From Vitrella brassicaformis (lineage: Eukaryota > Sar > Vitrellaceae): a DNA stretch of 41,396 nt. The stretch is taken from contig CDMY01000619.1 in assembly GCA_001179505.1 (NCBI GenBank), positions 1 to 41,396 on the forward strand, written 5' to 3'. This document shows positions 10,018 through 21,192 of the stretch, in pieces. The notes below the pieces were generated by a model that was given only the letters and a program-made list of their open reading frames with translations, had not been told where the DNA came from and searched no databases. Position numbers and translations under genes: made by a program. Numbering within the stretch: the stretch's first letter is position 1; each line of letters begins with the position of its first letter.

Positions 10018-12025
10018 ATGGCCAGTGCACCCGACCCCATTGCCACGCAGTCGGCTTCGGCCACCACCACCAGAGACAGGGAGGGGAACCGACGAGTCCC
10101 GCTGCAGACCTTCCTCCGAGAGAATATGATGCTCATCCTCCTGGGAGCCTTCGCGGCGCGTAAGCCAGAAGAAAAGACGGCTGACCATGCTCGCTTCTCG
10201 ATGAGTGATGTTCTTCTTCCCCATCACACGTCTGCAGTGACCGACTGGTTCTCCTTCTTGGAGATGCTGATTGACGAACCGTCCGAGTACACCGTGCCCC
10301 CTCAGTGCAAGACCCTCCTGCTCGCGTCTGCCTTCATCTCCACCACCCTGCTCGTCCTCAGGTGGTGGCTCGAGTATCAGCTAGTGAACGCTACTATGGT
10401 ATGATTGCGGCCAAGATCAATCACGTCTCTCGGGGCGATTGGTCTCATGTGGTGTCTCAGGTGAAGCGCGTGAAACGGCCGTCGAGAGACATCGAAATGG
10501 GCGAGCACACAGTGCACTCTCGCCTCATCCAGCCCGGCGTAGCATCACAGGCCTCTACACCCCGAGGGCCCTCTGTCAAGGCACCCGAGATACCCCGCTT
10601 CCACCGGCCCGATCCGCCTCAGTGGCTCGTCAGCATGACCCCTTTCTTGGGCAGCATCTCGGTCTGCAATGACAGCATCGACTTGATCAACGTCGTTGTC
10701 ATTCTGCGGACCAATCCAGGAGCCAGCACTATGGGGACACTCATCTGCAATCTCTTTCTGGATCTCCTCAATGCCGTCGCCTCGGCCTATGAGGCCATGG
10801 GCTTCGAAGCCTCGCAGCAGCAGCTGGCGCAGGAGACAGAAACTCTCAGGCTGCGAGGAGACGCACGGGAAATTTCGAAGCTCCCCCAGATGCTCGCTGG
10901 TCCCTGTTTTATGGGAGCGATCAGTGCGGTGTTGGCTGTTTGGTTCCCTGCGCTTTCTTGGCTGTTTTCTTTCTTGTTCTGGTTCCTCGGCGTTTTCTTG
11001 CCGGTGGTGGGTATCATCGGTATCATTCACGGGTCAATCCAATACTATCACCCTGGCAAGATCTTCGTCGACTACAGCAGATTGGGCCTCCTCCACCTCC
11101 TGATTGCCGAGCTTGTCGATGCGACGACTGACTGGATCACATGGTTCACGATCGCGATGGCCAGCGAGAGGGTCCCCACATGGCTTTGGCGGCTCTACCT
11201 TCTTTCCCCTTTGACAGGAGGCCTCATGCTTTATCCTTGCCTGGTCGCAATGCTTGAAGCCAAAATCGATGCCAAGGCCCACCAACAGACGATAGGAAAT
11301 CGTCTTGCCAACCTAATCTGTGAGGATCTTCTGGGCCTGGTGTGTAACATCTTCTTCCTCTGCTATCCCACTTACCAGCTGCAACTGCTCCCCATTGCCA
11401 ACATCATCCTTACGCTGGCGGTCATTACCTGTCAGCTGATTACAGAAATCAAGGGGCTGCTTCATGCCGAAAAGCTTTTGGCAGAGACTCTGGATGAGAG
11501 ACACATCGAGGAGCTTCTGAATGATGGAGCGGATCCAAACATGGCGTGCGGTGAACCACTTCGGCGCGCCCTGATGATCAAGGCAGCGGAAAAAACAATA
11601 ACGACCGCATATTCAAAATCGTTGAGCTGCTGTTGGAAGCCGGAGCAGACCCGAATCTCTACAAGACTCAGGCAGGGGGCTTGGCTATAGCACCTTTGGA
11701 TTTAGCGGTGACAAAATGGCGAACAGAAAATATTCAACCAGGCTCACGAAGTATTTGCGTCTGACTTCAGGCACTGCAGCCCGAGCTGAACGATGTCGCC
11801 GCCCTCCTCGCAGCCAATAAGGCTAAGCACTCCAAGGATTGGCACAAATACGGCGGCCGCACCGACCGGAAAGCCTATGCTGCCATTGTGATGCGGTCGA
11901 ATGCCCTGCAAGAGAAGAAAGATCGCAACTTCCGCGAAGCGCACCATCAAGAGGTCGACAATGCAGAGAAAGCGTTGAAGGCCGACCTGAAGGCCCTTGC
12001 TGATGCAGCTAGGCGAAGGAATTAG
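10018..12025 (+). pseudogene. Multi-pass membrane protein with C-terminal ankyrin repeats, copy 1, frameshifted
   Basis: Three exons are recognisable by comparison with copy 2: 10018-10398, 10461-11707 and 11771-12025. Exon 1 ends in a hydrophobic segment (LLLASAFISTTLLVL). Exon 2 encodes several more membrane segments (AVWFPALSWLFSFLFWFLG, LGLVCNIFFL, IANIILTLAVITCQLI) and the start of an ankyrin region (LLNDGADPN). Near 11590 copy 1 has about 31 fewer bases than copy 2 around a six-A run, so the frame shifts and stops at 11690. The later ankyrin part (VELLLEAGADPN) and exon 3 remain readable in the other frame. If translated, the product would be about 536 residues instead of 641. It may be a recent pseudogene, a functional truncated form, or a sequence error; a 31-base difference argues against a simple sequencing error. 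Confidence 0.8.
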
Positions 12026-12826
12026 ACCGGGTATGTGTGCATCATGCAAATCAAACATGTGTCTCGTGGGGACGATCCCTTTGTGCGTCTTGTGCTGTCT
12101 CTGTGCAGGCCCACTGAAGGCCCACTGAGTGCAGCCCTTCGGATGAAAGCCTTCACACACGACGTGACTATGCATGAATCAGTCAGCTGAATGGGACACT
12201 CAACAATACCTCCAACGATACCTGAAGACGACGAGTTGATTGATTCAGTTTCGCATCTGTTCGCCGTCCAGATAATACTTTCCATGTGCACACACCACAT
12301 GAAGGCAGAGTGCTGTCACACGAAGGAAGAATCACATCTTGCAAGATACCACCACACCACCCCCACACCCCCACACACACAGCAGCCTTCGATCGATCAA
12401 GTGAGACACATCGATGGTCACTGCGGAGGACAAGACAGCCACAGATCTTCTCTCCCACTAGCGCCCCCCACTACACCCCTATATATCCACTTGTATCGCC
12501 ACACACACACATATGCACACCCCTGCGCTATGTCAGTCACTACTCAATCGTTCACTACAGACGAGTCTGTCTCGTCAAATCTACCCAAAGCCCGCTCCCT
12601 TGCCACGTATCTGCCTCTATTGCCCTCTATTGCCCGCTTGCCACAGACCTGAGCGGCAAAATGCCACAGCGACATAGCACGTTTCATGTCTCAGGCTCGC
12701 CAGGTCACATCACCACCGACAAGAGCACACACACGCGCAAGCGAACAAACGGAGGACAGAAAGAGGGAGATAGGCAGAGAGACGGAGGCGGGACTCAAGT
12801 ACAGATTGACTTTCAATTGTCCTCTA
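12026..12826. other. Duplicated non-coding stretch
   Basis: No gene that I can support. The stretch is conserved in the other arm (about 33900-34750), including CTATATATCCACTTGTATCG at 12478-12497 and GAAGACGACGAGTTGATTGA near 12225-12244. A minus-strand open frame (12458-12183) has a counterpart at 34367-34606 with an in-frame length difference, but neither has an ATG start or a known domain. It may be an untranslated exon or a 3' UTR shared by both arms. Confidence 0.45.
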
Positions 12827-12833
12827 GGCGCAT

Positions 12834-13119
12834 GGGCCGTCAAGGGGCGAATGGAGGCACTTGGCACGGCTGTAGCCAACGATCTCAAAGCGCAGCTCCA
12901 ATTTCGGCTTCATCGGGCTGTCGAAGAGTGTCTCGATCTGCTGCAGGCTCGTCGCCGTATTCCGCCATGTCGTCCTACATACTTTCGATTTGCCTCTTGA
13001 CCATGTCCTCGATATACTTCAGAGTGAAAGTCCCGGCCCCCACATTATGTCGGCGGCAATCGCAGTGGCCGCCGTATCGTAGTCACCCTCATCGATCATC
13101 TCACCTGCCTATACACACA

Positions 13120-13167
<48 letters not shown>

Positions 13168-13558
13168 CATCCTCGATGTGTCCGTCGCCCGCTCGTTTAC
13201 TCACCCCAGAGCACTTTGCCTGGGATCGCCTGCTGCTCCTGTCAAGCGCTTCGTGCCTCTTTGATCTCGTTCTTCACCATGGTCTTCCACCACGGGCCGC
13301 AACCTCCTCGGCTCGGCCCACGGCCGACCTTGCTGCACTGGCTCCGTCCACCCACCGCCGTCATGACGATTTGCAGTTGGCGATGCTCCTCGCTCTCTGA
13401 ACCGCCACTCAGGCCAGACGGGGCCTGATGAGAAATGCGACAGACAACAGACACACAGTGTAGAGATGCAACGCATTTGATGCCCCGGACCGCTTTCTGC
13501 TTACCGATGACACGGCACACACAATGAGGCCGAGGGCCAACAGAATAAGCCTTGACAT
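12834..13558 (-). pseudogene. Putative secreted-protein gene, exon structure unresolved
   Basis: Exon 13558-13505 encodes a clean signal peptide (MSRLILLALGLIVCAVSS) with a TCG|GTAAGC donor. The next exon starts at 13424 after TCATCAG. In the phase set by exon 1 it reads SGGSESEEHRQLQ and stops at 13242, giving a 78-residue product. Further coding-like blocks follow on the same strand: EMIDEGDYDTAATAIAADI (near 13105-13045), then TLKYIEDMVKRQIESM, then LFDSPMKPKLELRFEIVGY down to a TAG at 12827. These lie in different phases and I could not join them without breaks. The gene may be decaying. Function is unknown. It is head to head with the acyltransferase, 181 bp apart. Confidence 0.45.
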
Positions 13559-13739
13559 GGTGATCTGCCAGCGGTGTGGATCGGAAACGACGAAGCATGA
13601 TGGGATGGATACAGAGGGCTGACGCAAGGAGGCCTTGAAGAATGCGGAAGGGGGAGCAGCTGCGAGCTCATATGCTCAGATGCCAATTGGCGCAGGTAGA
13701 TCGCCGAACCGCGCAGATCTGGCAGCCTTTCGCTGAGCC

Positions 13740-15480
13740 ATGCCTCCCCTCCATGCTGTCCTGCCTCTTTTGGCTCTGATCTCTATCTGCAGCACGTGCA
13801 ATGCGTCAGACATACCCCATCGGGTGGTGCATGGCGATGGCTTTCAGGACTGTGCGGCCGCCATCAACTTGAAGAACTGGACGGGACTACCCAGCTATGA
13901 CAACTACAGGTGCGAAGCGCATCTGTGTGCTTGAGTGGACGCATGCGTGTGTGTGTGCGTTGCAGGTCGTGCATTTCAGCGTCCAGTGCCGACGTGTCGA
14001 CCAAGTACTGCCTGGGTGAGCTCACGGCGCTTGGCGGCGTGGCGGGACTCACTGCGGGGCTGTGTCTGCCGGACCACTGCACACAGGCGAGAGGGCGTCG
14101 GTGGGCGGTGGGGTGCAATTGTGACGCATGTGTCCATTCATGTGTGTCGCAGAGTAACATCGAGGAGTTCGTGGCGCTGGTGTGTGCGGTTCCCTCGTGT
14201 GTCGACATCGAGCAGACACTGCAGCCCCTCTGCGACGCCGTGCAGGCAACCATGTGCGACCCCAGGAACCGGTCAGTCAGTGTGCACACCTCATATAATA
14301 CACACATGCATCCAACTACCTTAAGCATGGATTGCTGGTGCTACTGTGTGTGTGTGTGTGTGTGTGTGTGTCTGTGTGTGTGTGGTCAGGACGTCGTCCG
14401 CACACAACTTTCACCTGTCGTGTCTGGAGTCGGACAGTCCGTCGAGCAGCAAGGGCGAGATGCTCGACGCCACGCTGGCGTGCGGCGGCATAGACCCACA
14501 GAGGACACTCGACAGCGGCCTCATCAACAACCTCGGCAACTGGGATGCTTGCAACGACGTTAGTGACCGAGATGGGAGAAGGGGGCGGGAAGGGGAAGCT
14601 CGTCTCTCATTCTCTGTATGTGTCTGGGGGGGATTGTGCGTGCAGCTGCCGGGCGCTCGCTACTGCCTGGCGTCCTACGCTCAGATCTTCATCACGTCTG
14701 GGCAGTGTGTGGCGTCCACGTGCGGTGTGGACAAGTACCAGCAGATGGTGTCCTTCGCCTGTGAGGTCGACAACTGCATGGCCGTCACCAACCTCATCAA
14801 CCCGGAATACTGCGCTTTCTGGTACACATACCCACCCCCATGCCCATCCATCCATCCATCCATCGGTGTCTTGCACGCCATATGCAGGAAAACGGTGTAC
14901 TGCGGTGCAAGGGGTAAGCAAGTGATCCTTGCAGGCGGCCCCAACGACCTCCCCGTGCCGACAGAGATCGATCTGGACGTCACATGCGACTACAGCGCCC
15001 CTAAACCAGAGACCGGCACATACGTCACCCTGGCCATCTGCGGCGTCATTGCGGTGCTCATCACGGCTGCAACGGTGCTGTCAGAGGTCAGACGCAGGCG
15101 TGCTGAGGGGTTGCAGGGTGTGAGTGTTGAGTTGGTGGGCAAGGACGGTGGTGGCGAGGGCAGGCGAGTGGCCCCCCGTGGTCGTGCTCCTGTGTGGGAG
15201 CGGCTGCTGCTGGCCTTCTCGCTCACAGACAACTGGCACAAGATGCTCAGCACACACAGGGTACCCACCCACACACACACACACTCGGTTCATCAATCCA
15301 TCTGCTTGTGTGTGTGTGTGTGTTTGTGTGTGTGTGTGCGTATTGGTCAGAGTGGTGATGCCGTCTGTTGTCTGGACGGGCTGCGGTCTCTGTCGATCTT
15401 GTGGGTGCTGCTGGGCCACACCTTCCTCATGGCGGGCGCGGCCGTCCCTCTCACCAACCTCACGGTAGCACACTCACACA

Positions 15481-15515
<35 letters not shown>

Positions 15516-17935
15516 GAGGAGAGAGCCACTCATGGACACGTCTGCTGCGTGTTGTGTTTTCTGCTGCTGCAGGATACCATCCAAGTTGGTCAGTCAGCGC
15601 TTCTGCAGTACACGCATCTGCATCAACGGAGCTCTCTCTCTCTCTCTGTCGTTCAGTTGGCCGTTTCAGCTTCCAGCTGGTGGTGGGGGCCTTCTTTGCC
15701 GTCGACACCTTCTTCTTCCTCTCGGGATTCCTCCTAGCCTACGTCGCCGTCAAACACGCCACGCGGATGAAGACGCGCGTCAATGTGCCCGTCGCAATCA
15801 TACACCGGTATGTGTGTGTATACGATGACACACACGCACACACATATAAAGTCTTGTGGATGAATGGATGGATGGATGGATGTGTGTGTGTGTGGTCAGG
15901 TGGGTGCGTCTGAGCGTGTTGTACGTGTTTGTCATTCTGGCGTGGGAGTACCTGACGCCCTACATGGGCAACGGCCCCCGATGGCCGCAGTTCACAGTCC
16001 AACTGCACTCCACTTTCCTCTCGGTCAGTAAGTACACACATGTCCCACACACAACACACACACACACCGGAGGATGGACCCACAGGTGCGTGTGTGTGTG
16101 TGTGTGTGTTGCAGAGGGGTAAGGAGAGCGCTTGCAAGAGATACTGGTGCGTATCCAGAGAGGGGATGGATGTGTGGTGTGCGTCGCCGTGTTTCAGTGC
16201 CGTGTGCGGTGTGTGTGTGCTGAGTGTTTCGTGTGCAGGTGGGCGAACCTGCTTTACATCAATAACTTCATCCCTCACCTCTACGGCGCCCAGTGCAGTA
16301 AGCCAAGCCCCCACACCCACCCCAATTACCTACAGGTCTTATAAGTGTGTCTGTTGTGTGTTGTGCAGTGCCTTGGACGTGGTACCTCGCCAACGACATG
16401 CAGTTCTTCGTTGTGGGCATTCTCATCATCGCCATATACTGCGGGTCGTCCACCCCCCCCCCCCCCCCCCNNNNNNNNNNNNNNNNNNNNNNNNNNNNNN
16501 NNNNNNNNNNNNNNNNNNNNNNNNNNNNNNNNNNNNNNNNNNNNNNNNNNNNNNNNNNNNNNNNNNNNNNNNNNNNNNNNNNNNNNNNNNNNNNNNNNNN
16601 NNNNNNNNNNNNNNNNNNNNNNNNNNNNNNNNNNNNNNNNNNNNNNNNNNNNNNNNNNNNNNNNNNNNNNNNNNNNNNNNNNNNNNNNNNNNNNNNNNNN
16701 NNNNNNNNNNNNNNNNNNNNNNNNNNNNNNNNNNNNNNNNNNNNNNNNNNNNNNNNNNNNNNNNNNNNNNCCCCCCCCCCCCCCCACACACACACACACA
16801 TTGCGTGTTTGTCGGCTGGCTGGTCTACAGGTACTCGAAGCGCCTCAGCTGGTGCTGCATGGGCCTTCTCCTCGTTGCCAGCTGGGTCACCACAGGCTCC
16901 CTGAACCTCATCCACGGGTGGAAGGTGGCCGTGATGCCCATGATCCTGGAGCCAGGCCAGCACCAGGAGTATCTTTATTATGAGAAGCCTTGGTGCAGAA
17001 TCGGGCCATACCTCGTCGGCATGGTCAGCTATCAACCAACAGACAGACACACCGTCCTTGCACCCATTTCTCCCCCTCTCTCTCTGTGGTTGTCAGGCCG
17101 GCGGCCTCTTGGTGCTTGAGCACGGGAGAGCTGTTCGCGTGTTTCTCGCCGGGATGACCCGCTTCGGCCGGTGGGCGTGCCATCTGCTGTGTGGTGCTGT
17201 GATGCTCTTCGTCATCTTCATCCAATATGACGCCAACAAGGCCGGCGCCGTCCCGTGGACCCCCCTGGAGACCATGCTCTATAACACGTTCGCGCGTTCT
17301 GTGTGGGGGCTGTGTCTGCTGTGGCTGGTGGTGTGCTGCGCCGCGGACAAGGACGGCGTGTATGCGCCCTGGACCAACCGGCTGCTGTCTTTGCCCGTGT
17401 TTGTGCCGCTGGCCCGGCTGACCTATGCGTTCTACATGATCCATTTGCCGCTCATGGCCGTCTGGTTCTTCTCGAGGCGAGATCAGGATTACTACTATGA
17501 CGGTGACACAGGCTCCCTTGCTATCCCTCCCTTTTGACCAAATGCGATGCGTGTGTGTGTGATGTACAGGTCTGATGGCCGTGTACTACCCGGCCTTCAT
17601 GGTGCTGGGCTTCGCCATAGCGACCTTCTGCTTTCTCTTCGTGGAGGCGCCCGGCATGAACATCGACAAGATTGTCCTCGACAGACTCATGACACCCTCC
17701 ACCACACAGGCCACTACGCAACCAAGCCCCGATTCTTACGAAGGTGTGTGTGGTGTGGAGGAAACATGACACAACAGCCGAAGACACACACACACATCCA
17801 TCCGTGTGTGTGTGTGTGTGTGTGTGTGCAGGGAAGGAAGGCTTCGGGTGTCCGCACTTTGAGAGCGGCGAGAGCATCAGCACGGCCATCCCGACCCCCG
17901 AGCGATCTGACGTGGCGCTTCTTGCCACCAAATGA
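13740..17935 (+). CDS. NRF-6-type membrane acyltransferase (acyltransferase 3 family), interrupted by gap
   Basis: At least 16 exons join in phase: 13740-13909, 13966-14086, 14153-14271, 14390-14558, 14646-14821, 14888-15260, 15351-15464, 15573-15584, 15677-15807, 15900-16023, 16115-16146, 16239-16297, 16369 into the gap, then about 16831-17023, 17097-17502, 17570-17743 and 17832-17935. The protein opens with a signal peptide (VLPLLALISICSTCNA) and a Cys-rich lumenal NRF-like domain (about residues 20-290), then a membrane span near 297-316. The acyltransferase-3 domain starts near residue 377 with CLDGLRSLSILWVLLGH. Hallmarks are FFAVDTFFFLSGFLLAY, YWWANLLYINNF, WYLANDMQFF and, late, LTYAFYMIHLP. 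The family moves acyl groups in membranes; in animals NRF-6 acts in lipid and drug uptake. The intron after exon 2 begins with GC. Confidence 0.92.
16471..16770. other. Assembly gap (300 Ns) inside the acyltransferase gene
   Basis: Exactly 300 N, flanked by poly-C on both sides (16453-16470 and 16771-16785) and then by (CA)n. The flanks suggest that the gap is an unreadable simple-repeat intron after the exon starting at 16369. At least the end of that exon and the start of the next are uncertain, and a small exon may be missing. The size of 300 is probably a placeholder. Confidence 0.9.
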
Positions 17936-19682
17936 CCTGACGCAACCAGGCAATATTGTATGTGTGTGAGTGTCTGGGTGTCTGAGTGTGTTCTGTGCTG
18001 TCCTGTGGCGTGCTGTGCTGCGTGCATCTGGCTGTGTCTGTGTGTGTGGGCGGCCACCGGTTTTGCTGCCGTGCGGCCACAGAGAGAGAGCGCGGGGGAG
18101 AGTCGGGGAACATCGCGGGGGAGTGTTGGATGCGATACCTCGTTCGCTTCTCTCACTCCGTCTCGGAAACGCATAATCAATCGTGAGTGACCTGACGCAT
18201 TCATATCTGTCTAGGACGGAGGGGAGGGGAGGGAGGGAAGCACTCGGAAGATGAGCTATCATGCTGTTTTTCACCTCACGCTGTGTAAGCGTTGTCCGCC
18301 TGGTGGACAACCAACAGGTCGATAAGGCGGCCGATCGGGAACGTTCTGTGGGTGTGGTGTTTTTGTTTGAGCAACGCGCAGGGGGTGGGGGGAGGGGGCA
18401 TTTTTCGATTTTTCCAACTCTTCCCTCGTCAGTCGGAGAGCTTGAGGTGTGGTTAGTTGGCTGGTTGGTGGTGTGGGTGGCTGGGCCAATTCGTGTGCAT
18501 GCGATGCGTTGGTTCATGCATTGCCCAAATTCTGTGAGTATTCGTTCGTGTGGTGTACCTACTTGCATTGATTGATCACTGCATCCGATCGCTGGGTGGG
18601 CGGGGCGGGCGGGTTTAAGGCCGAGAGAGCTGACGGCATTGCGAGCATGAGAGAGCTGAGAGAGTGAATGAGCTGAGGTCTGTCTGTGTATCTGTCTGTC
18701 TGTCTATCTGTCTCTTTGTCGCCAGTGTCGGACGCCTTCGGGTGAAGCGCATCTGGGGCGACTGACACACCGTGGATCAGATATACGCCTCTGTCTGTCT
18801 ATGTCTATGTCTATGATGCGAGGACGACCGATGCGTCCACGCGTTCATCCCTCCATCAGATTTATCTTCCTGCCTCCGTCTGTCTTCGGTATGCCTCTTT
18901 GTCTGTCCAAGTGTGTGTGTACCTTTTTTCAGCTGGCTGGTGTGCGGCAGGGCGGGAGCTCTGCTCTGCAGGCAACACACGATCACAATCACAATCACAC
19001 AAACACTCTCGTCAGGAGAGAGCACAGCACGTCAGTGTGTACGTAACGCGACGTCTCGGGGCTATTTGTCCACTCGTTCGTTCCATAACAGACAAACGAA
19101 GCGGCTGCATGTCAGTCAGTCATGTCACGTGAGCGAATGAGAGCGCGTGGGGGGATACTATCCGTGTGTGTGTGTGCGTGTGTGTGGTGAGAGTGAGAAG
19201 GGGGCTGCGACTCCATCTAGACACATGGTCACCCACCAGTACACTTTTTTGGACTCTCTCTTGACGGACGGCTTCATCGTATCTATCAAGTCATCCCACG
19301 AATTCTATCACCCCGGTCCAAACACTGTACACGTGCAGCCAGCGATCAGCCTTTGCCAAGGGCCTTCCAAAGCACACCCGCCACCGGCACCTCACCTCAC
19401 ACTACAGGCGTCTCTGTGGTGCTCGAGGAGTTGCCAGCGACAACTACACTGGAGGATGACCTTTGGCAGGGAGAAAGGATGGCGCACTGAGCGATAGAAG
19501 GACGGAAACACGCACTCAAATCGACTACCTGCCTGCCTGCTTCATTGCTCGAACCACACAACCCCGCCACTTCAGACATCAGCCAGCAAAAATTTCCTCT
19601 TTTCATCTTTGTTTGCCTCGACTGGACAGCGCATCCTGATCGAATGAGGCACGTGCTTCTCCCATCCGCGTGCCTTTATGCC
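17936..19682. other. Intergenic between convergent acyltransferase and LHC genes
   Basis: About 1.75 kb with no gene that I can support. It is rich in (TG)n, CTGT and TCTG runs. Open frames of 60-115 codons occur in several frames but are low in complexity and overlap each other. It contains the 3' ends of both neighbours. I see no RNA gene or transposon ends. Confidence 0.5.
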
Positions 19683-20569
19683 TTAGTAAGGGCTGACCAC
19701 CTGCACACACAAGAACAAGCAACGCTCCATTTATCTATCTCTCCGGCCATTCCCAGCCTGTGTGCCTGTCTGTGTGTGTGGCATAGGTCCACGGTACCTA
19801 CCTTGAGTTGTGGTGCGAGTCGTGTGAAGAGGATGTCGCCGTACTGGCCAAAGAGGACGTCCTGCACGATCAGCCCCACGATGGCCATCATCGCCAGCCG
19901 CCCGTTGTTGAGCTCCCTCGTCTGGTACCCCACCCACTGCTCGGGCGTCACGCCGCTGTCCGTCACGGGGAAGTCGTCAATGCCGTCCGCCCGTCGGGTG
20001 CTCACGATGTCCTGGTACCACCCGTAGGTCCCCAGGTAGTCGCCCGGCAGGTCCATGCGGCCGGGGGTCTCCCGCTGGTACTTCTTGACCAAGTTCATCG
20101 TCACGTACTCGAAGAAACCGATGAAGAAGAGCAGCTGGATGATGCCTGGCGCGGGGACCTCCGTGATGGCCTTGAGAGGGTCGGCGCTCAGCTTGCCGCC
20201 ATAGAGGGGGTGGAAGACCGTCTGTGTCATCCACCCCAGGACGGCGAACATCGCCAGGCGGCCATGCTTGAGCTCACACTCGCGCAGACGGGCGATCTCC
20301 TGCGTGCTCTTGTTCTTGGTGAAGCCAAGGGGGTCGAAAAATCCGAGAGGCGCTGAGGATCCGATCAGCGGGTAGCCGGGGGCGACCTCCAGACCATTGG
20401 GAGCAGTGATGCCGCACTCTGCGGGCGTGAGGGTGGTCTTGGCGTCCAGCCGAGTGGGTGGGGTGCGCAGGATGTTGCCTCGGACTGCGGGAGGGACGAA
20501 GGCGGTGTCTGCCGCAGCGCTGAGGCCGACACAGAGGCCCACCATCACGGCACCGATAACAGACCTCAT
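19683..20569 (-). CDS. Light-harvesting chlorophyll-binding protein, plastid-targeted
   Basis: Exon 20569-19802 (256 codons) plus a short last exon 19700-19683 (VVSPY and stop) give 261 residues with three membrane helices. Helix 1 carries the chlorophyll-binding motif ELKHGRLAM (about residues 99-107). Helix 2 is IIQLLFFIGFFEYVTM. Helix 3 repeats the motif as ELNNGRLAM (219-227). This is the FCP/LHC superfamily, which binds chlorophyll and carotenoid in thylakoids and passes energy to the photosystems. The N-terminus is bipartite: a signal peptide (MRSVIGAVMVGLCVGLSA) then a leader starting near AAADTAFVPP, the type that enters a complex plastid. The start is the ATG that gives this leader; the frame is open for 68 more codons upstream. 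The last exon is inferred from CTCAAG|GTAGGT and TGTGCAG|GTGGTC. Confidence 0.93.
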
Positions 20570-21192
20570 CTTTGCCAGATCAGACGCTGCTAAAGTCACC
20601 CTCTCGCCCTCTCGCTGCCTGTAGAGCCTTCCAGATCTCTGGTTGGCAGCCAGGACTTTCATTGGCTGCCAGGATCGCCTTGGCCCGGATGACGGCTGTA
20701 TGGTGAGAGGCCGCTCCCTGATCCGTCTCTTCAGTTCACTGCGAGGCGGCTTCACGCGCACTTCCGTCCGCACATGAGTTCACGCAGTGGTGCGTCTGCA
20801 AGCTAGGGCGATGATTACAAATTTCTTAGCTCGCGAGAGACGGAGTGAGGAGGGAGGGAGACGAGGAGGTGATGCAGAGCATCATGCAAGAGGGAGATCC
20901 ATCCGTCGAGCCCCTTGACGTCGAAGGAGCGTTATTTCGGTGGTGAAGCGTTGAGGGGAGGAGGTCAAAGCGTTGAGGATCGTGTGGGACAGATCAGAAA
21001 ACGTGACTTCCAAGAGCCTCTTTGGTGCTTTACTCGCTATCCCACGCTGCGTGGTTTTCTGCATTCGCCCTTCCTCTCTCTCCCGGCGCGTCTTGGTGTC
21101 TGGTGACTGTCCGCCAGCCAGACTGAGTGAGTGGCTTCCCACGAGGCAGGCAGTGAGTGAGGTCAGCAGTGCGGCAGCAGCAGACGGACGCG
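20570..21192. promoter_or_regulatory. Shared upstream region of LHC (-) and AP2-like (+) genes
   Basis: 623 bp lie between the divergent starts. This stretch has far less (TG)n than the other spacers. A minus-strand open frame at 21142-20882 has no domain and is probably chance. Light-responsive elements cannot be identified by eye. Confidence 0.35.

Larger units (their letters stand above)
8685..13478 (+). repeat. Left arm of a 4.6-4.8 kb inverted segmental duplication
   Basis: This block is repeated in reverse orientation at 33461-38085. Shared content, in order: SET-gene promoter, SET gene, membrane/ankyrin gene, a non-coding stretch with common blocks (for example CTATATATCCACTTGTATCG), and parts of a secreted-protein gene. 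Exon order, intron positions and much intron sequence agree, so the copying was at DNA level. The arms differ by many substitutions and indels, so this is not one locus assembled twice. Similarity stops near 8685 in front of the methyltransferase gene and near 13478 inside an intron. Confidence 0.92.

Noticed and set aside
10545-11030. Minus-strand open frame of 161 codons
   Set aside because: Antisense shadow of the membrane/ankyrin exon.
12286-13428. A 380-codon plus-strand open frame
   Set aside because: Composed of Thr/His/Pro/Arg from CA-rich repeats, antisense to the secreted-protein remnants, and not conserved as a frame in the other arm.
14914-14934. A 21-nt intron with GT-AG ends in the acyltransferase gene
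   Set aside because: Far shorter than other introns here, a multiple of three and free of stops, so it is better read as coding (KQVILAG).
16040-17119. Long open frames running through the N gap
   Set aside because: They depend on unknown bases and CA/poly-C translation; the spliced acyltransferase exons explain the real coding parts.
17714-18568. A 284-codon minus-strand open frame
   Set aside because: Antisense to the last exons of the acyltransferase gene; low complexity, no domain.
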